Positions 1 to 9,687 of a DNA stretch of 64,000 bases are shown here, piece after piece (the first letter of the stretch is position 1; each line of letters opens with the position of its first letter). The position numbers and the translations under genes are program-made. Where the stretch lies: positions 372,001 to 436,000 of the forward strand of contig NZ_JAPEPZ010000002.1 in NCBI RefSeq assembly GCF_026339875.1. The letters run 5' to 3'. The notes beneath the pieces were generated by a model. It was not told where the DNA came from. It worked only from the letters and a program-made list of their open reading frames with translations, and ran no database searches. This DNA comes from Streptomyces sp. NBC_01571 (GTDB taxonomy: Bacteria; Actinomycetota; Actinomycetes; Streptomycetales; Streptomycetaceae).

Positions 1-59
1 CCGGCGGCGCAAGCCGCCGCACCGCCACTCCGGCCGCCCCGCCGGTCCTCAACGTCCGG

Positions 60-377
60 GTGCGCACCGCCACCCTCGGTCCGCCCCTGAGGCTCGGTCT
101 CGACGCGGTCGCCCGCCGCACCGGCATCCACCCGGATCTCGTACGGCGGTTCGTCGCCCTCGGCCTCGTCGACGCCACCCGGGACGCGACAGGGCGGCTG
201 TGGTTCGAACCGTCCGCTCCCATCGCCCTCGCCCGCATCCAACGTCTACGGGCCGCGCTCCCCCTCAACTACGCCTCCCTGGGTCTGGTGGTCGATCTGC
301 TCGACCGGATCAGCGAGCTGGAGGACGCACTGAGGCGCAGCAATGCCGGCTCCAGGAGTGATGAATCGTGGATATGA
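60..377 (+). CDS. CbpM-like chaperone modulator (MerR-type HTH)
   Basis: About 105 residues with a MerR-like winged helix ([16 protein letters not shown], then a short wing with LWFEP) and a short C-terminal helix. This is the architecture of CbpM-type modulators that bind and restrain a DnaJ/CbpA co-chaperone. In actinobacteria such genes sit after dnaJ and before clpB; clpB follows here with a 10-base overlap, so the two are probably co-transcribed. The partner dnaJ would lie left of the window. The GTG at 60 is the first start I can see, but the frame stays open to the left edge, so the true start could lie outside. Family assignment comes from the motif and the neighbourhood; a small MerR regulator is the alternative. 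Confidence 0.7.
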   Translation: MRTATLGPPLRLGLDAVARRTGIHPDLVRRFVALGLVDATRDATGRLWFEPSAPIALARIQRLRAALPLNYASLGLVVDLLDRISELEDALRRSNAGSRSDESWI

Positions 378-3010
378 ACCGGCTCACCCAGAAGTCCCAG
401 CAGGCGGTGCAGGAAGCGCAGACCATCGCCGGCCGGCTGCACCAGACCGAGGTCGACGGTGAGCATCTGCTGCTCGCCCTCCTCGACCAGCCGGACGGCC
501 TGATAGCGCGCCTGGCCGAACAGATCGGTGCCGACACCCAGGCTCTGCGCTCCGCCCTCTCGGACGAACTGGCGCGCAGGCCGAAGGTCACCGGTCCCGG
601 TGCCACGCCCGGTCAGGTGTACGTCACGCAACGGCTGGCCCGGGTGCTGGACTCGGCCGAGCAGGAGGCCAAGCGGCTCAAGGACGAGTACGTGTCGGTC
701 GAGCACCTTCTGCTGGCGCTGGCGGGCGAGGGTTCCCAGACGGCCGCGGGACGCCTGCTCCAGAAGTTCGGCATCACCGAGGACGCGTTCCTGGCCGCGC
801 TGACCCGGATCCGCGGCAACCAGCGCGTCACCTCGGCGACCCCCGAGGCGTCGTACGAGGCCCTGGAGAAGTACGGGCGTGATCTGGTGGCCGAGGCCCG
901 CGGCGGCAGGATGGACCCGGTGATCGGCCGGGACGCGGAGATCCGCCGGGTGATCCAGATCCTGAGCCGCAAGACCAAGAACAACCCGGTGCTCATCGGC
1001 GACCCGGGCGTGGGCAAGACGGCCATCGTGGAGGGTCTGGCGCAGCGCATCGTACGGGGTGACGTGCCCGACGGTCTGCGCGACCGGACGATCTTCTCGC
1101 TCGACATGAGTTCCCTGGTGGCGGGCGCCAAGTACCGCGGCGAGTTCGAGGAACGGCTACAGGCCGTACTGAGCGAGGTCAAGGCGGCCGAGGGGCGCAT
1201 CCTGCTCTTCGTCGACGAACTGCACACGGTCGTCGGCGCGGGCGGTGGTGCCGAGGGCGCCATGGACGCGGGGAACATGCTCAAGCCGATGCTGGCCCGC
1301 GGTGAACTGCACATGATCGGTGCGACGACCCTGGAGGAGTACCGCAAGCACGTCGAGTCGGACGCGGCGCTCGAACGCCGCTTCCAGCAGGTGCTCGTGG
1401 ACGAGCCGAGCGTCGAGGACACCGTGTCCATCCTGCGCGGGCTGCGCGAGCGGCTTGAGGTCTTCCACGGTGTGAAGATCCAGGACACCGCGCTGGTCGC
1501 GGCGGCCACGCTCAGCCACCGGTACATCACCGACCGGTTCCTGCCCGACAAGGCCATCGACCTGGTCGACGAGGCGTGCGCACGGCTGCGGACCGAGATC
1601 GACTCCATGCCCGCCGAACTGGACGAGATCACCCGCCGGGTGACCCGGCTGGAGATCGAGGAGGCGGCGCTCGCCAAGGAGAGCGACCCGGCCAGCGCCA
1701 AGCGCCTGGAGGAGCTGCGCCGCGAACTGTCCGACCTGCGCGCCGAGTCCGACGCGATGCACGCCCAGTGGGACGCCGAACGCCAGGCCATCCGCCGGGT
1801 GCAGGAACTGCGCCAGGAACTGGAGCAGGTACGGCAGGAGGCCGAGGAGGCCGAACGCAGCTACGACCTCGATCGCGCCGCGGAACTGCGCTACGGCAGA
1901 CTCACCGAGCTGGAACGCCGGCTGGCGGCCGAGGAGGAGCGGCTCGACTCCAAGCAGGGCGACAACCGGTTGCTGCGCGAGGTGGTGACCGAGGACGAGA
2001 TCGCGGAGATCGTGGCGGCCTGGACGGGCATCCCGGTCACCCGACTGCAGGAGGGCGAGCGCGAGAAGCTGCTGCGGCTGGACGAGATCCTCACCGAGCG
2101 GGTGATCGGCCAGGAAGAGGCGGTCAAGCTGGTCGCCGACGCCATCATCCGGGCCCGTTCCGGCATCCGTGACCCGCGCCGGCCCATCGGCTCGTTCCTC
2201 TTCCTCGGCCCCACCGGCGTCGGGAAGACCGAACTCGCCAAGACGCTCGCCGCGGCGCTCTTCGACTCCGAGGAGAACATCGTCCGCCTGGACATGAGCG
2301 AGTACCAGGAGCGGCACACCGTCAGCAGGCTGGTCGGAGCGCCTCCGGGCTACGTCGGTTACGAGGAGGGCGGCCAGCTCACCGAGGCGGTGCGCCGCAA
2401 GCCGTACTCCGTGGTCCTGTTCGACGAGGTGGAGAAGGCCCACGCGGATGTGTTCAACACCTTGCTGCAGGTCCTCGACGACGGCCGCATCACCGACTCG
2501 CAGGGCCGAACGGTCGACTTCCGCAACACCGTGGTGATCATGACGTCCAACATCGGATCGGCGTACCTGCTGGACGGGGTGACCTCCGACGGCGAGATCA
2601 AGCCCGAGGCGCGGGCTCTGGTACTGAGCGAGCTGCAGAGCCACTTCCGGCCCGAGTTCCTCAACCGGATCGACGACGTCGTGCTGTTCAAGCCGCTGGG
2701 CCTGCCCCAGATCGAGCGCATCGTGGAGCTCCAGTTCACCGACCTGCGCAGGCGCCTGGCCGAACGGCAGATCACCGTCGAGCTCACGCACGCGGCGCTC
2801 GAACTCATCGCCCGGCAGGGCTTCGACCCCGTGTACGGAGCCCGCCCGCTGCGCCGGTACATCTCGCACGAGGTCGAGACACTCGTGGGCCGCGCGCTGA
2901 TCCGCGGTGACGTGCAGGACGGATCGACGATCCGGGTCGACGCGCAGAACGGCGAACTGGTCGTCACCTACGGCGAACCGGCGGTGCCGGATGTCCGGAA
3001 GGCCGCGTGA
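368..3010 (+). CDS. clpB: ATP-dependent disaggregase ClpB
   Basis: 880 residues, the full length of ClpB. Order: N-terminal Clp repeat domain (1-150), first AAA+ module with Walker A GDPGVGKT at 211-218, a long coiled-coil middle domain (about 410-530) that separates ClpB from ClpA/ClpC, second AAA+ module with Walker A GPTGVGKT at 614-621, and the C-terminal D2-small domain. With DnaK/DnaJ it pulls aggregated proteins apart through its hexameric pore in the cytosol. It has no ClpP-binding IGF loop that I can see. The start is GTG at 368 (MDMNRLTQK), with an in-frame ATG at 374 as alternative. It overlaps the CbpM-like gene upstream and shares a GTGA with the thioredoxin gene downstream. Streptomyces usually has another ClpB, so paralogue number cannot be told. 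Confidence 0.95.
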   Translation: MDMNRLTQKSQQAVQEAQTIAGRLHQTEVDGEHLLLALLDQPDGLIARLAEQIGADTQALRSALSDELARRPKVTGPGATPGQVYVTQRLARVLDSAEQEAKRLKDEYVSVEHLLLALAGEGSQTAAGRLLQKFGITEDAFLAALTRIRGNQRVTSATPEASYEALEKYGRDLVAEARGGRMDPVIGRDAEIRRVIQILSRKTKNNPVLIGDPGVGKTAIVEGLAQRIVRGDVPDGLRDRTIFSLDMSSLVAGAKYRGEFEERLQAVLSEVKAAEGRILLFVDELHTVVGAGGGAEGAMDAGNMLKPMLARGELHMIGATTLEEYRKHVESDAALERRFQQVLVDEPSVEDTVSILRGLRERLEVFHGVKIQDTALVAAATLSHRYITDRFLPDKAIDLVDEACARLRTEIDSMPAELDEITRRVTRLEIEEAALAKESDPASAKRLEELRRELSDLRAESDAMHAQWDAERQAIRRVQELRQELEQVRQEAEEAERSYDLDRAAELRYGRLTELERRLAAEEERLDSKQGDNRLLREVVTEDEIAEIVAAWTGIPVTRLQEGEREKLLRLDEILTERVIGQEEAVKLVADAIIRARSGIRDPRRPIGSFLFLGPTGVGKTELAKTLAAALFDSEENIVRLDMSEYQERHTVSRLVGAPPGYVGYEEGGQLTEAVRRKPYSVVLFDEVEKAHADVFNTLLQVLDDGRITDSQGRTVDFRNTVVIMTSNIGSAYLLDGVTSDGEIKPEARALVLSELQSHFRPEFLNRIDDVVLFKPLGLPQIERIVELQFTDLRRRLAERQITVELTHAALELIARQGFDPVYGARPLRRYISHEVETLVGRALIRGDVQDGSTIRVDAQNGELVVTYGEPAVPDVRKAA

Positions 3011-3459
3011 GCGCGATGGGCACAAACCCGAGCGGGACCGTCACCTGCGACCGGTGCGGCCGCGGCAACCGGGTGCCGGCGGCGGCCGCGGGCACACCGC
3101 GCTGCGGGAACTGCCACGCCCCGCTGGCGTGGATCACCGAGGCCGGTGACGCGGACTTCGCGGAGGTCGCCGAGCAGGCGAAGCCGTACGTGCTCGTCGA
3201 CCTGTGGGCCACCTGGTGCGGGCCCTGCCGGATGGTCAGCCCCGCGCTGGAGCAGGTCGCCCACCAGCTCGCCGGCCGGGTCAAGCTGGTCAAGGTCGAC
3301 ATCGACCGGAGTCCGCGGCTCTCCCAGCGGTTCCAGGTGCAGGCCGTGCCGACCCTGCTGCTGCTCGACAAGGGTGAGGTGGTCTCCCGGATGACGGGGG
3401 CGGCACCCGCGCCGGAGCTGAGGCAGTGGGTCGAGGACAGCCTGGCCGTCAGCGCATGA
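3007..3459 (+). CDS. zinc-finger thioredoxin (thioredoxin 2 / TrxC type)
   Basis: 150 residues. An N-terminal zinc-ribbon has Cys14, Cys17, Cys33 and Cys36 (CDRC...CGNC), followed by a thioredoxin fold with the WCGPC active site at 70-74 and the cis-proline in AVPTLLL. This is the TrxC layout: a cytosolic dithiol reductase whose zinc-ribbon can itself sense oxidation. The GTG start overlaps the clpB stop (GTGA), so it is translationally coupled to the disaggregase; an ATG at 3016 is the alternative start. The coupling suggests that disulfide-damaged aggregates are handled by ClpB and thioredoxin together (inference). Confidence 0.9.
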   Translation: MSAMGTNPSGTVTCDRCGRGNRVPAAAAGTPRCGNCHAPLAWITEAGDADFAEVAEQAKPYVLVDLWATWCGPCRMVSPALEQVAHQLAGRVKLVKVDIDRSPRLSQRFQVQAVPTLLLLDKGEVVSRMTGAAPAPELRQWVEDSLAVSA

Positions 3460-3496
3460 ACCGCCCCCGGCGAAGGGTGGAGGAAGGAGGCCCACC

Positions 3497-3763
3497 ATGG
3501 CCACCGTGCGGCCCGACCCGCACCTGTCGTACATCCGCTCCGTGACCCCGCGTACTCCGGACGGCTGCGACGAGTGCATGCACGTCGGCTCCACCTGGCT
3601 GCATCTCAGGATGTGCCTGACCTGCGGACATGTCGGTTGCTGCGACTCCTCGACGCTCCAGCACGCGCGGGCGCACGCCGCCACGGCCGGCCACCCCATC
3701 GTGCAGTCGTTCGAGCCGGGCGAGGACTGGCGCTGGTGCTACATCGACCGAGCCATGGTCTGA
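3497..3763 (+). CDS. UBP-type zinc finger protein
   Basis: 88 residues forming a single UBP-type (ubiquitin C-terminal hydrolase-like) zinc finger. Candidate ligands are Cys24, Cys27, Cys40, Cys43, Cys48 with His45, His56, His60 and His66, in the family pattern CxxC...CLTCGHVGC...H. In eukaryotes the fold binds free C-termini ending in Gly-Gly; in bacteria the role is unknown. A good ribosome-binding site (GGAGGAAGGAGG, 3478-3489) precedes the ATG. It is the last gene of the clpB-trx cluster, only 37 bases after the thioredoxin stop, so it is probably an operon member linked to protein or thiol stress. Confidence 0.85.
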   Translation: MATVRPDPHLSYIRSVTPRTPDGCDECMHVGSTWLHLRMCLTCGHVGCCDSSTLQHARAHAATAGHPIVQSFEPGEDWRWCYIDRAMV

Positions 3764-3795
3764 GGTGCGCCGGCACGGGGCCTGCGCTCCCCCGG

Positions 3796-4584
3796 TCAGC
3801 GCCAGTCGGGAGCGCCCGATGCCGGGGAGGCGAGGGTTTCGATCCTCGTCCGCAATTCCCGCATGACGGAGACGATGCGGGCCTCGTGCTCGTCCGTGAG
3901 CCGGGTGACGGGAACCGAGCAGCTGACGGCGTCCACGGCCGGTGTGTCGTAGCGCAGGGCGAAACCGAACCCGGCGATACCGGGCACCGTCTCCTCGCGT
4001 TCGACGGAGTAGCCGCGCTCACGCACCCGGGCGAGGTCCGCGAGCAGTGCGGCCCTGTCCGTGTGCGTGTTCTCCGTCAGGGCCTCCAACGGACCGGCGG
4101 GAAGCGGGAGTTCCTCGTCGAGGCGTTCGGCGAGCAGTGCCTTGCCGAGGGCGCCGGCGTGGGCCGGTACCCGGCGGCCGACCCGGCTGAGGGTGCGCGG
4201 GTACTCGTGGGACTCGCGGGTGGCGAGGTAGACGACGTTCGGACCGTCGAGCCGCGCCAGGTGGATGGTCTCGCCGAGCGTGTCCGAGGCCTCGTCGAGG
4301 CAGGGGCGCACCACCCGCACATGCGCGTCACCGTCGAGATAGCCGGTACCGGTGAGCAGGGCGCGGATCCCGATGCCGTAGAGGGAGCCGGTGGTGTCGG
4401 AACGTACCCAGCCGCAGTCGACGAGGGTCTGCAGCAGCTGGTACATGCTGCTGCGCGGCACCTTCAGTTCCGCCGCGAGTTCGTCCAGACGGGCAGGCTC
4501 GTCGCCGCGCCCGGCGAGCAGTTCCAGCAGGGCGACCGTGCGGGACGCCGACTTCACGGCGCGGACACCTCTGCTCTCGGACAT
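3796..4584 (-). CDS. IclR-family transcriptional regulator of glucarate genes
   Basis: 262 residues: N-terminal winged helix (SASRTVALLELLAG... then LDELAAELKVPRSSMYQLLQTL) and a C-terminal IclR effector domain with the typical PAHAGALGKALLA segment. It lies divergently from kdgD-gudD, so it most likely binds glucarate or a breakdown product (for example 5-dehydro-4-deoxyglucarate) and controls that operon and itself. The MSES start at 4584 is chosen for IclR-like spacing; ATG 4593 is equally possible. Two direct repeats in the intergenic region are good operator candidates. Confidence 0.85.
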   Translation of the reverse strand: MSESRGVRAVKSASRTVALLELLAGRGDEPARLDELAAELKVPRSSMYQLLQTLVDCGWVRSDTTGSLYGIGIRALLTGTGYLDGDAHVRVVRPCLDEASDTLGETIHLARLDGPNVVYLATRESHEYPRTLSRVGRRVPAHAGALGKALLAERLDEELPLPAGPLEALTENTHTDRAALLADLARVRERGYSVEREETVPGIAGFGFALRYDTPAVDAVSCSVPVTRLTDEHEARIVSVMRELRTRIETLASPASGAPDWR

Positions 4585-4646
4585 GGGCCCCATCGTAGAA
4601 CCGCCGCGCCGCCCCATTGACCCGCAATGGTTCACCCACCTAACCT

Positions 4647-4676
4647 TCATCTGCATACATAAACGTCATCTGCATA
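4647..4676. promoter_or_regulatory. direct-repeat operator candidate for the IclR regulator
   Basis: The 11-mer TCATCTGCATA occurs twice, at 4647-4657 and 4666-4676. The start-to-start distance is 19 bases, so the copies lie on nearly the same helix face two turns apart. They occupy the gap between the IclR gene and kdgD, just upstream of the kdgD ribosome-binding site. The region is AT-rich compared with its surroundings. A role as the IclR binding site is inferred from position and repetition. Confidence 0.5.
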
Positions 4677-4690
4677 TGAGGATGAGATTG

Positions 4691-5650
4691 ATGGCACGGT
4701 TCAGCACGGAGGCCGAGGATGTGGCACGGCGGCTGCGGGACGGCATGGCGGGCGGGGTGCTGTCCTTCCCCGTCACGAGCTTCCGGGACGACGGCAGCCT
4801 CGATCCGGAGTCGTACCGCGCCTATCTGGCCGCCCAGCTCGCGACCGCGCCGGGCGCGGTCTTCCCCGCCTGCGGAACCGGTGAGTTCTTCTCCCTGGAC
4901 GAGGACGAGTACCGCGCGGTCGTCACGGCCACGGTCGAGATCGCCGACGGGCGGCTGCCGGTGGTCGCGGGCATCGGCTACGGCTGGGCGCAGGCGCTGC
5001 GGTTCGCCCGGATCGCGGAGGAGGCCGGCGCGGACGCCGCGCTGGTGCTGCCGCACTACCTGGTCGCCGCCCCGCAGGACGGTCTGGTGGAGCAGCTGCG
5101 CCGGATCGCCGCCGGCACCTCCCTGCCACTCATCGCCTACCAGCGGGGACAGGTCGCCTTCAGCGCCGAGAGCCTGCGCCGGATCGCGGACATCCCCACG
5201 GTCATCGGTCTCAAGGACGGCCACAGCGACCTCGACCGTCTCCAGCGCCTCACGCTCGCCGCGCCCGACGGCTTCCTGTTCTTCAACGGCGCCTCGACCG
5301 CCGAGATCCAGGCCCGTGCCTACGCCACCGTGGGCGTGCCCTCGTACTCCTCCGCGGTCCACGCCTTCGCGCCGGACATCGCGAACGCCTTCTTCACCGC
5401 CCTGCGGGACAACGACGACGAGCGGACGACCGCGTTGCTGCGGGAGTTCTACGTCCCGCTGGTCGAGCTGCGCGACCGGGTGCCCGGCTACGCCGTCTCG
5501 CTGGTCAAGGCCGCCGCCCGGCTGCGCGGCCTGCCCGTCGGTCCGGTCCGGGCACCGCTCACCGACCCGGGCGCGGACGACCTCGTCGTTCTCGCGAAGA
5601 TCCTCGACGCCGGGCAGCTCCTGACCCAATCCGCGCCCCGACCCGTCTGA
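4691..5650 (+). CDS. kdgD: 5-dehydro-4-deoxyglucarate dehydratase
   Basis: 319-residue TIM-barrel enzyme of the DapA/N-acetylneuraminate lyase superfamily. The Schiff-base lysine lies in IGLKDGHSD and the substrate-binding GTGE-type loop is seen in [11 protein letters not shown]. It converts 5-dehydro-4-deoxy-D-glucarate to 2-oxoglutarate semialdehyde, water and CO2, the second step of D-glucarate and D-galactarate breakdown in the cytosol. The ATG at 4691 has GAGG about nine bases upstream; ATG 4682 is an alternative. gudD follows 68 bases later on the same strand, and the divergent IclR gene is the likely regulator. The next enzyme, 2-oxoglutarate semialdehyde dehydrogenase, is not in the window. 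Confidence 0.88.
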   Translation: MARFSTEAEDVARRLRDGMAGGVLSFPVTSFRDDGSLDPESYRAYLAAQLATAPGAVFPACGTGEFFSLDEDEYRAVVTATVEIADGRLPVVAGIGYGWAQALRFARIAEEAGADAALVLPHYLVAAPQDGLVEQLRRIAAGTSLPLIAYQRGQVAFSAESLRRIADIPTVIGLKDGHSDLDRLQRLTLAAPDGFLFFNGASTAEIQARAYATVGVPSYSSAVHAFAPDIANAFFTALRDNDDERTTALLREFYVPLVELRDRVPGYAVSLVKAAARLRGLPVGPVRAPLTDPGADDLVVLAKILDAGQLLTQSAPRPV

Positions 5651-5718
5651 CCGGCCCCGGCACTCCGCCTCGGCCACCACCTCCCCCACTCACCCCGCAC
5701 GCAAGGACTCCGAAGACC

Positions 5719-7053
5719 ATGGGCATCAGCCGGCCGACCGTCACCGCGTTCTCCGTCTATCCGGTCGCGGGACGGGACTCCATGGAGCTGAACCTCTCCG
5801 GTGCGCACGGCCCCTACTTCACCCGCAACGTGGTCGTCCTCACGGACTCCGAGGGCCGCACCGGGCTCGGTGAGGTCCCGGGCGGGGAGAAGATCACACG
5901 GACCCTGCGGGACGCCGGGCCGCTGGTCGTCGGAGCGAAGGTGGGCGACTACCAGCGCGTCCTGCGCGAGATCGGGGCCCGGTTCGCCGACCGGGACTCC
6001 GGCGGACGCGGCGCCCAGACCTTCGACCTGCGGACCACCGTCCACGCCGTCACCGCCGTCGAGTCGGCGCTGCTCGACCTCCTCGGGCAGCACCTCGACG
6101 TACCCGTGGCGGCTCTGCTCGGTGACGGGCAGCAGCGTTCTTCCGTACGGGTCCTCGGCTATCTGTTCTACGTCGGTGACCCCGACCGCACCGACCTGGA
6201 GTACGTCCGTGAACCCGACGCCACCGTGGACTGGTACCGCATCCGCCACGAGGAGGCCCTGTCCCCCGGGGCGATCGTCCGCCAGGCCGAGGCCGCGTAC
6301 GACCTCTACGGCTTCCGGGATTTCAAGCTCAAGGGCGGTGTCCTGCGGGGCGCCGAGGAGGTCGAGGCCGTACGGGCCCTGAAGGACCGCTTCCCCGAGG
6401 CGCGGGTCACCCTCGACCCGAACGGAGCGTGGTCGCTGCGCGAGGCGGTCGAGCTGTGCACGCCGCTGGTGAGCACCCTCGCCTACGCCGAGGACCCCTG
6501 CGGGGCCGAGGACGGCTACTCCGGGCGGGAGATCCTGGCCGAGTTCCGGCGTGCCACCGGTCTGCCCACGGCGACCAACATGATCGCCACCGACTGGCGG
6601 CAGCTGACCCACGCCCTGGCCCTGCAGTCGGTCTCCATCCCGCTGGCCGACCCGCACTTCTGGACCATGCGGGGCTCCGTCCGGGTGGCCCAGCTGTGCC
6701 ACGCGACGGGACTGACCTGGGGCTGCCACTCCAACAACCACTTCGACATCTCGCTCGCGATGGTGACCCACTGCGGAGCCGCGGCTCCGGGCGCGTACAA
6801 CGCCCTGGACACGCACTGGATCTGGCAGGAGGGGCTGGAGCGGCTCACCGTCGAGCCGCCGCGCATCGTCGACGGGGAGATCGCCGTCCCGGACGCCCCC
6901 GGGCTCGGGGTCCGCGTCGACATGGACCGGCTCCTCGCGGCCCACGACCTCTACCGGGAGAAGGCGCTGGGAGCGCGGGACGACGCGGTCGGGATGCGCT
7001 TCCTGGTCCCCGGGTGGGAATTCGACGCGAAGCGTCCGTGTCTGGTGCGTTGA
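5719..7053 (+). CDS. gudD: glucarate dehydratase
   Basis: 444 residues, enolase superfamily, at the usual length of glucarate dehydratase. The KxK motif is seen in FKLKGG, the metal-binding Asp in VTLDPNGAW, and the catalytic histidine in [10 protein letters not shown]. It removes water from D-glucarate (or L-idarate) to give 5-dehydro-4-deoxyglucarate, the substrate of the preceding KdgD. Together the pair takes plant-derived aldaric acids towards 2-oxoglutarate. A second copy of a 15-base sequence (GCCGGCCACCGGTGT at 7071-7085 and 7093-7107) follows the stop; I do not know its role. Confidence 0.93.
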   Translation: MGISRPTVTAFSVYPVAGRDSMELNLSGAHGPYFTRNVVVLTDSEGRTGLGEVPGGEKITRTLRDAGPLVVGAKVGDYQRVLREIGARFADRDSGGRGAQTFDLRTTVHAVTAVESALLDLLGQHLDVPVAALLGDGQQRSSVRVLGYLFYVGDPDRTDLEYVREPDATVDWYRIRHEEALSPGAIVRQAEAAYDLYGFRDFKLKGGVLRGAEEVEAVRALKDRFPEARVTLDPNGAWSLREAVELCTPLVSTLAYAEDPCGAEDGYSGREILAEFRRATGLPTATNMIATDWRQLTHALALQSVSIPLADPHFWTMRGSVRVAQLCHATGLTWGCHSNNHFDISLAMVTHCGAAAPGAYNALDTHWIWQEGLERLTVEPPRIVDGEIAVPDAPGLGVRVDMDRLLAAHDLYREKALGARDDAVGMRFLVPGWEFDAKRPCLVR

Positions 7054-7224
7054 CCTCCGGCGTCCGGTGCGCCGGCCACCGGTGTCAGGCGTGCCGGCCA
7101 CCGGTGTGCGACGCCTCCACCGTCGGCGTCAAGCGCGTTGACCACCGGATTTTTCCCCGCGCGAAGGGGTCCGTTGCCCATTCACCCTTCCGGGGAGGGA
7201 CTTCGGCCTGACAGACTCCGGAGA

Positions 7225-8628
7225 GTGCGCGACTTCGACATGCTTGTCATAGGATCCGGCCCCGGTGGGCAGAAAGCCGCCATCGCCGCGGCCAAGCTCG
7301 GCCGCCGGGTCGCCGTCGTCGACCGGCCCGACATGGTCGGCGGGGTGTCCATCCACACCGGGACCATCCCCTCCAAGACCCTGCGCGAGGCGGTCCTCTA
7401 CCTCACCGGTCTCACCCAGCGCGACATGTACGGCCAGAGCTACCGGCTCAAGGAGGACATCACCGTCGCCGACCTGACCGCGCGCACCCAGCACGTGGTC
7501 AGCCGCGAGGTCGACGTCATCCGCAATCAGCTCTCCCGCAACCACGTCTCCCTCTTCGCCGGCACCGGCCGCTTCGTGGACGACCACACCGTCGCCGTGA
7601 CCGAAGCGAACGGCAACGACCAGCTGTTGACCGCCGAGCACATCGTGATCGCCACCGGCACCCGGCCGGCCCGGCCCGCCTCCGTCGAGTTCGACGGGCG
7701 CACGATCATGGACTCGGACAACGTCCTCAATCTGGAGCGGGTGCCACGCTCCATGGTCATCGTCGGGGCCGGTGTGATCGGCATGGAGTACGCCTCCATG
7801 TTCGCCGCCCTCGGCAGCAAGATCACGGTGGTCGAGAAGCGGTCCGCGATGCTCGACTTCTGCGATGTCGAGGTCATCGAGTCGCTGAAGTACCACCTGC
7901 GGGACCTGGCCGTCACCTTCCGCTTCGGGGAGACGGTCGCCGCGGTCGAGCGTCATCCACGCGGCACGCTCACCGTCCTGGAGAGCGGCAAGAAGATCCC
8001 CGCGGACACCGTGATGTACTCCGCCGGCCGACAGGGCCTCACCGACGAACTCGACCTGGACAAGGCGGGTCTGTCCGCCGACCCGCGCGGCCGGATCAAG
8101 GTCGACGAGAACTACCGCACCGAGGTGCCGCACATCTACGCCGTCGGCGACGTCATCGGCTTCCCGGCACTGGCCGCGACCTCGATGGAACAGGGACGTA
8201 CGGCGGCGTACCACGCCTTCGGCGAACCGGTGCACCCGATGCACGACCTCCAGCCGATCGGCATCTACACCATCCCGGAGATCAGTTTCATCGGGCGCAC
8301 CGAGGACCAGCTCACCGAGGACTGCGTGCCCTTCGAGGTCGGTGTCTCCCGCTACCGCGAACTGGCCCGGGGCCAGATCATCGGCGACTCGCACGGCATG
8401 CTCAAGCTGCTGGTCTCCCCGGACGACCGCAAACTGCTCGGCGTGCACTGCTTCGGCACCGGGGCCACCGAGCTGATCCACATCGGCCAGTCGGTGATGG
8501 GATGCGGCGGCACCGTCGACTACCTGGTCGACGCGGTGTTCAACTACCCGACGCTGGCGGAGTCCTACAAGGTCGCCGCCCTGGACGCCACCAACAAGAT
8601 CCGTCAGATCGACCGGCTCAAGGACTGA
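7225..8628 (+). CDS. sthA: soluble NAD(P) transhydrogenase
   Basis: 467-residue flavoprotein of the class I pyridine nucleotide-disulfide oxidoreductase family. There is an N-terminal FAD-binding GSGPGG, a second dinucleotide fold around [12 protein letters not shown], and a C-terminal dimerisation domain. The redox-active CxxxxC of lipoamide dehydrogenase is replaced by [10 protein letters not shown], as in soluble transhydrogenase, so it should move hydride between NADPH and NAD+ rather than reduce a disulfide. The GTG start at 7225 has GGAGA just upstream; ATG 7240 (MLVIGSG) is the alternative. It may be transcribed with gudD but has a 170-base gap before it. Confidence 0.9.
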   Translation: MRDFDMLVIGSGPGGQKAAIAAAKLGRRVAVVDRPDMVGGVSIHTGTIPSKTLREAVLYLTGLTQRDMYGQSYRLKEDITVADLTARTQHVVSREVDVIRNQLSRNHVSLFAGTGRFVDDHTVAVTEANGNDQLLTAEHIVIATGTRPARPASVEFDGRTIMDSDNVLNLERVPRSMVIVGAGVIGMEYASMFAALGSKITVVEKRSAMLDFCDVEVIESLKYHLRDLAVTFRFGETVAAVERHPRGTLTVLESGKKIPADTVMYSAGRQGLTDELDLDKAGLSADPRGRIKVDENYRTEVPHIYAVGDVIGFPALAATSMEQGRTAAYHAFGEPVHPMHDLQPIGIYTIPEISFIGRTEDQLTEDCVPFEVGVSRYRELARGQIIGDSHGMLKLLVSPDDRKLLGVHCFGTGATELIHIGQSVMGCGGTVDYLVDAVFNYPTLAESYKVAALDATNKIRQIDRLKD

Positions 8629-8654
8629 CCGGCCGCGGCCGGGCGGCGGGGCGG

Positions 8655-8681
8655 GGCGGGGCGGGAACGTCGCGCCCCGCC
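8655..8681. terminator. bidirectional hairpin between sthA and the dioxygenase gene
   Basis: Perfect 9-base arms GGCGGGGCG (8655-8663) and CGCCCCGCC (8673-8681) with a 9-base loop, placed between two convergent genes. No T-tract follows, as is common in Streptomyces. The left arm is part of a run of five G-blocks (8641-8665) that could also fold as a G-quadruplex. Confidence 0.55.
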
Positions 8682-8711
8682 GTCACCTCATCGTGCCCCT
8701 CCCGCCGCCCG

Positions 8712-9677
8712 TCAGGTGTCCTGGGCCTGGTCGAGAGGCGGGGTGCCATGGGTGTGGAAGGACTCGATGGTCTTCAGACCCCACGCCTGTCCCCTGGCCC
8801 GCTCGGCCTCGGTCCAGGTGATCAGCGGCCAGTCGGGGGCCAGGACGAGACGGGTGAGCGGGTTGCACAGTTCGACGCGGTTGCCGCCCGGCTCGTAGAC
8901 GTACAGGAAGAACGTCTGCTGGATGGCGTGCTTGTGCGGGCCGGTCTCGATGAACACGCCGGTGTCGAGGGCGAGGTCGGCGGCGCGCAGGATGTCCTCA
9001 CGGGTGTCGGTCGCGAACGCGATGTGGTGCAGCCGCCCGCGCGCACCGGTCCGGTCCTCGCTGTGGACGACGTCGTACGACTTGTTCGTGAACGTCAGCC
9101 ACTTCGCGGCGATCCTCCCGACGTCGAGCCGGATCTGCTCGGTCGGCCGGGCGCCGAGCAGACGCTGGTGGAAGTCCGCGTTGGCGGCGACGTCGGCCGC
9201 GAGGTAGTTGACGTGGTCCAGACGCCGTACGGCCACGCCGTGGCCCGGCTTGGCCTGGGGCTGGTTCTTCAGGCCCGGCCTGAGCTCGTCGGGGGCCCGG
9301 TACCACTCCGACTCCCAGTACAGGGCGATCTCGTGGCCATCGGGGTCGGTGGTGACGTACAGCGGGCCGAGGCCCGGCTCGTCCTCCACCCAGCGGCCCT
9401 CGTGACCCGCGGTCTCCAACTCCTCGACCCTGCGCCGCAGTGCCTCCTCGCTGGAGGCGCGCAGCGCGGTGCGGCGCAGACCCGAGGTCTCGTGCGCGGT
9501 GAGGACCAGGCTGTGGTGCTCGTAGTCGTCCCAGGTCCGCAGATAGACCGAGTCACCGCGCCTGCCGTTGACCGTCAGGCCGAGATAGTCGGTGAAGAAC
9601 CGGAGACTTCCGTCCGGGTCCGGGGTGAGCAGTTCGACATGCCCGAGGTGGGCGATGTCGCCGAGGGGCGGGGCCAT
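8712..9677 (-). CDS. VOC-family extradiol ring-cleavage dioxygenase
   Basis: 321 residues with two vicinal-oxygen-chelate domains (about 8-125 and 150-285), as in catechol 2,3-dioxygenase. The C-terminal domain keeps a full 2-His-1-Glu Fe(II) site: His155 (RLDHVNY), His218 (LHHIAF) and Glu269 (GNRVEL). It should open a catecholic ring next to the hydroxyls with O2. It is the last gene of an operon that otherwise encodes the lower gallate/protocatechuate 4,5-cleavage steps (galD, galC, galB). The substrate is therefore probably gallate or a related trihydroxybenzoate, normally cleaved by an unrelated LigB-type enzyme. The ATG at 9677 sits 10 bases after the galD stop. A catechol or homoprotocatechuate substrate is not excluded. 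Confidence 0.8.
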   Translation of the reverse strand: MAPPLGDIAHLGHVELLTPDPDGSLRFFTDYLGLTVNGRRGDSVYLRTWDDYEHHSLVLTAHETSGLRRTALRASSEEALRRRVEELETAGHEGRWVEDEPGLGPLYVTTDPDGHEIALYWESEWYRAPDELRPGLKNQPQAKPGHGVAVRRLDHVNYLAADVAANADFHQRLLGARPTEQIRLDVGRIAAKWLTFTNKSYDVVHSEDRTGARGRLHHIAFATDTREDILRAADLALDTGVFIETGPHKHAIQQTFFLYVYEPGGNRVELCNPLTRLVLAPDWPLITWTEAERARGQAWGLKTIESFHTHGTPPLDQAQDT

Positions 9678-9687
9678 CCAGGTCTCC

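Noticed and set aside
1157..3025. Long minus-strand frame inside clpB
   Set aside because: Antisense shadow of a well-conserved gene; no start signal or domain.
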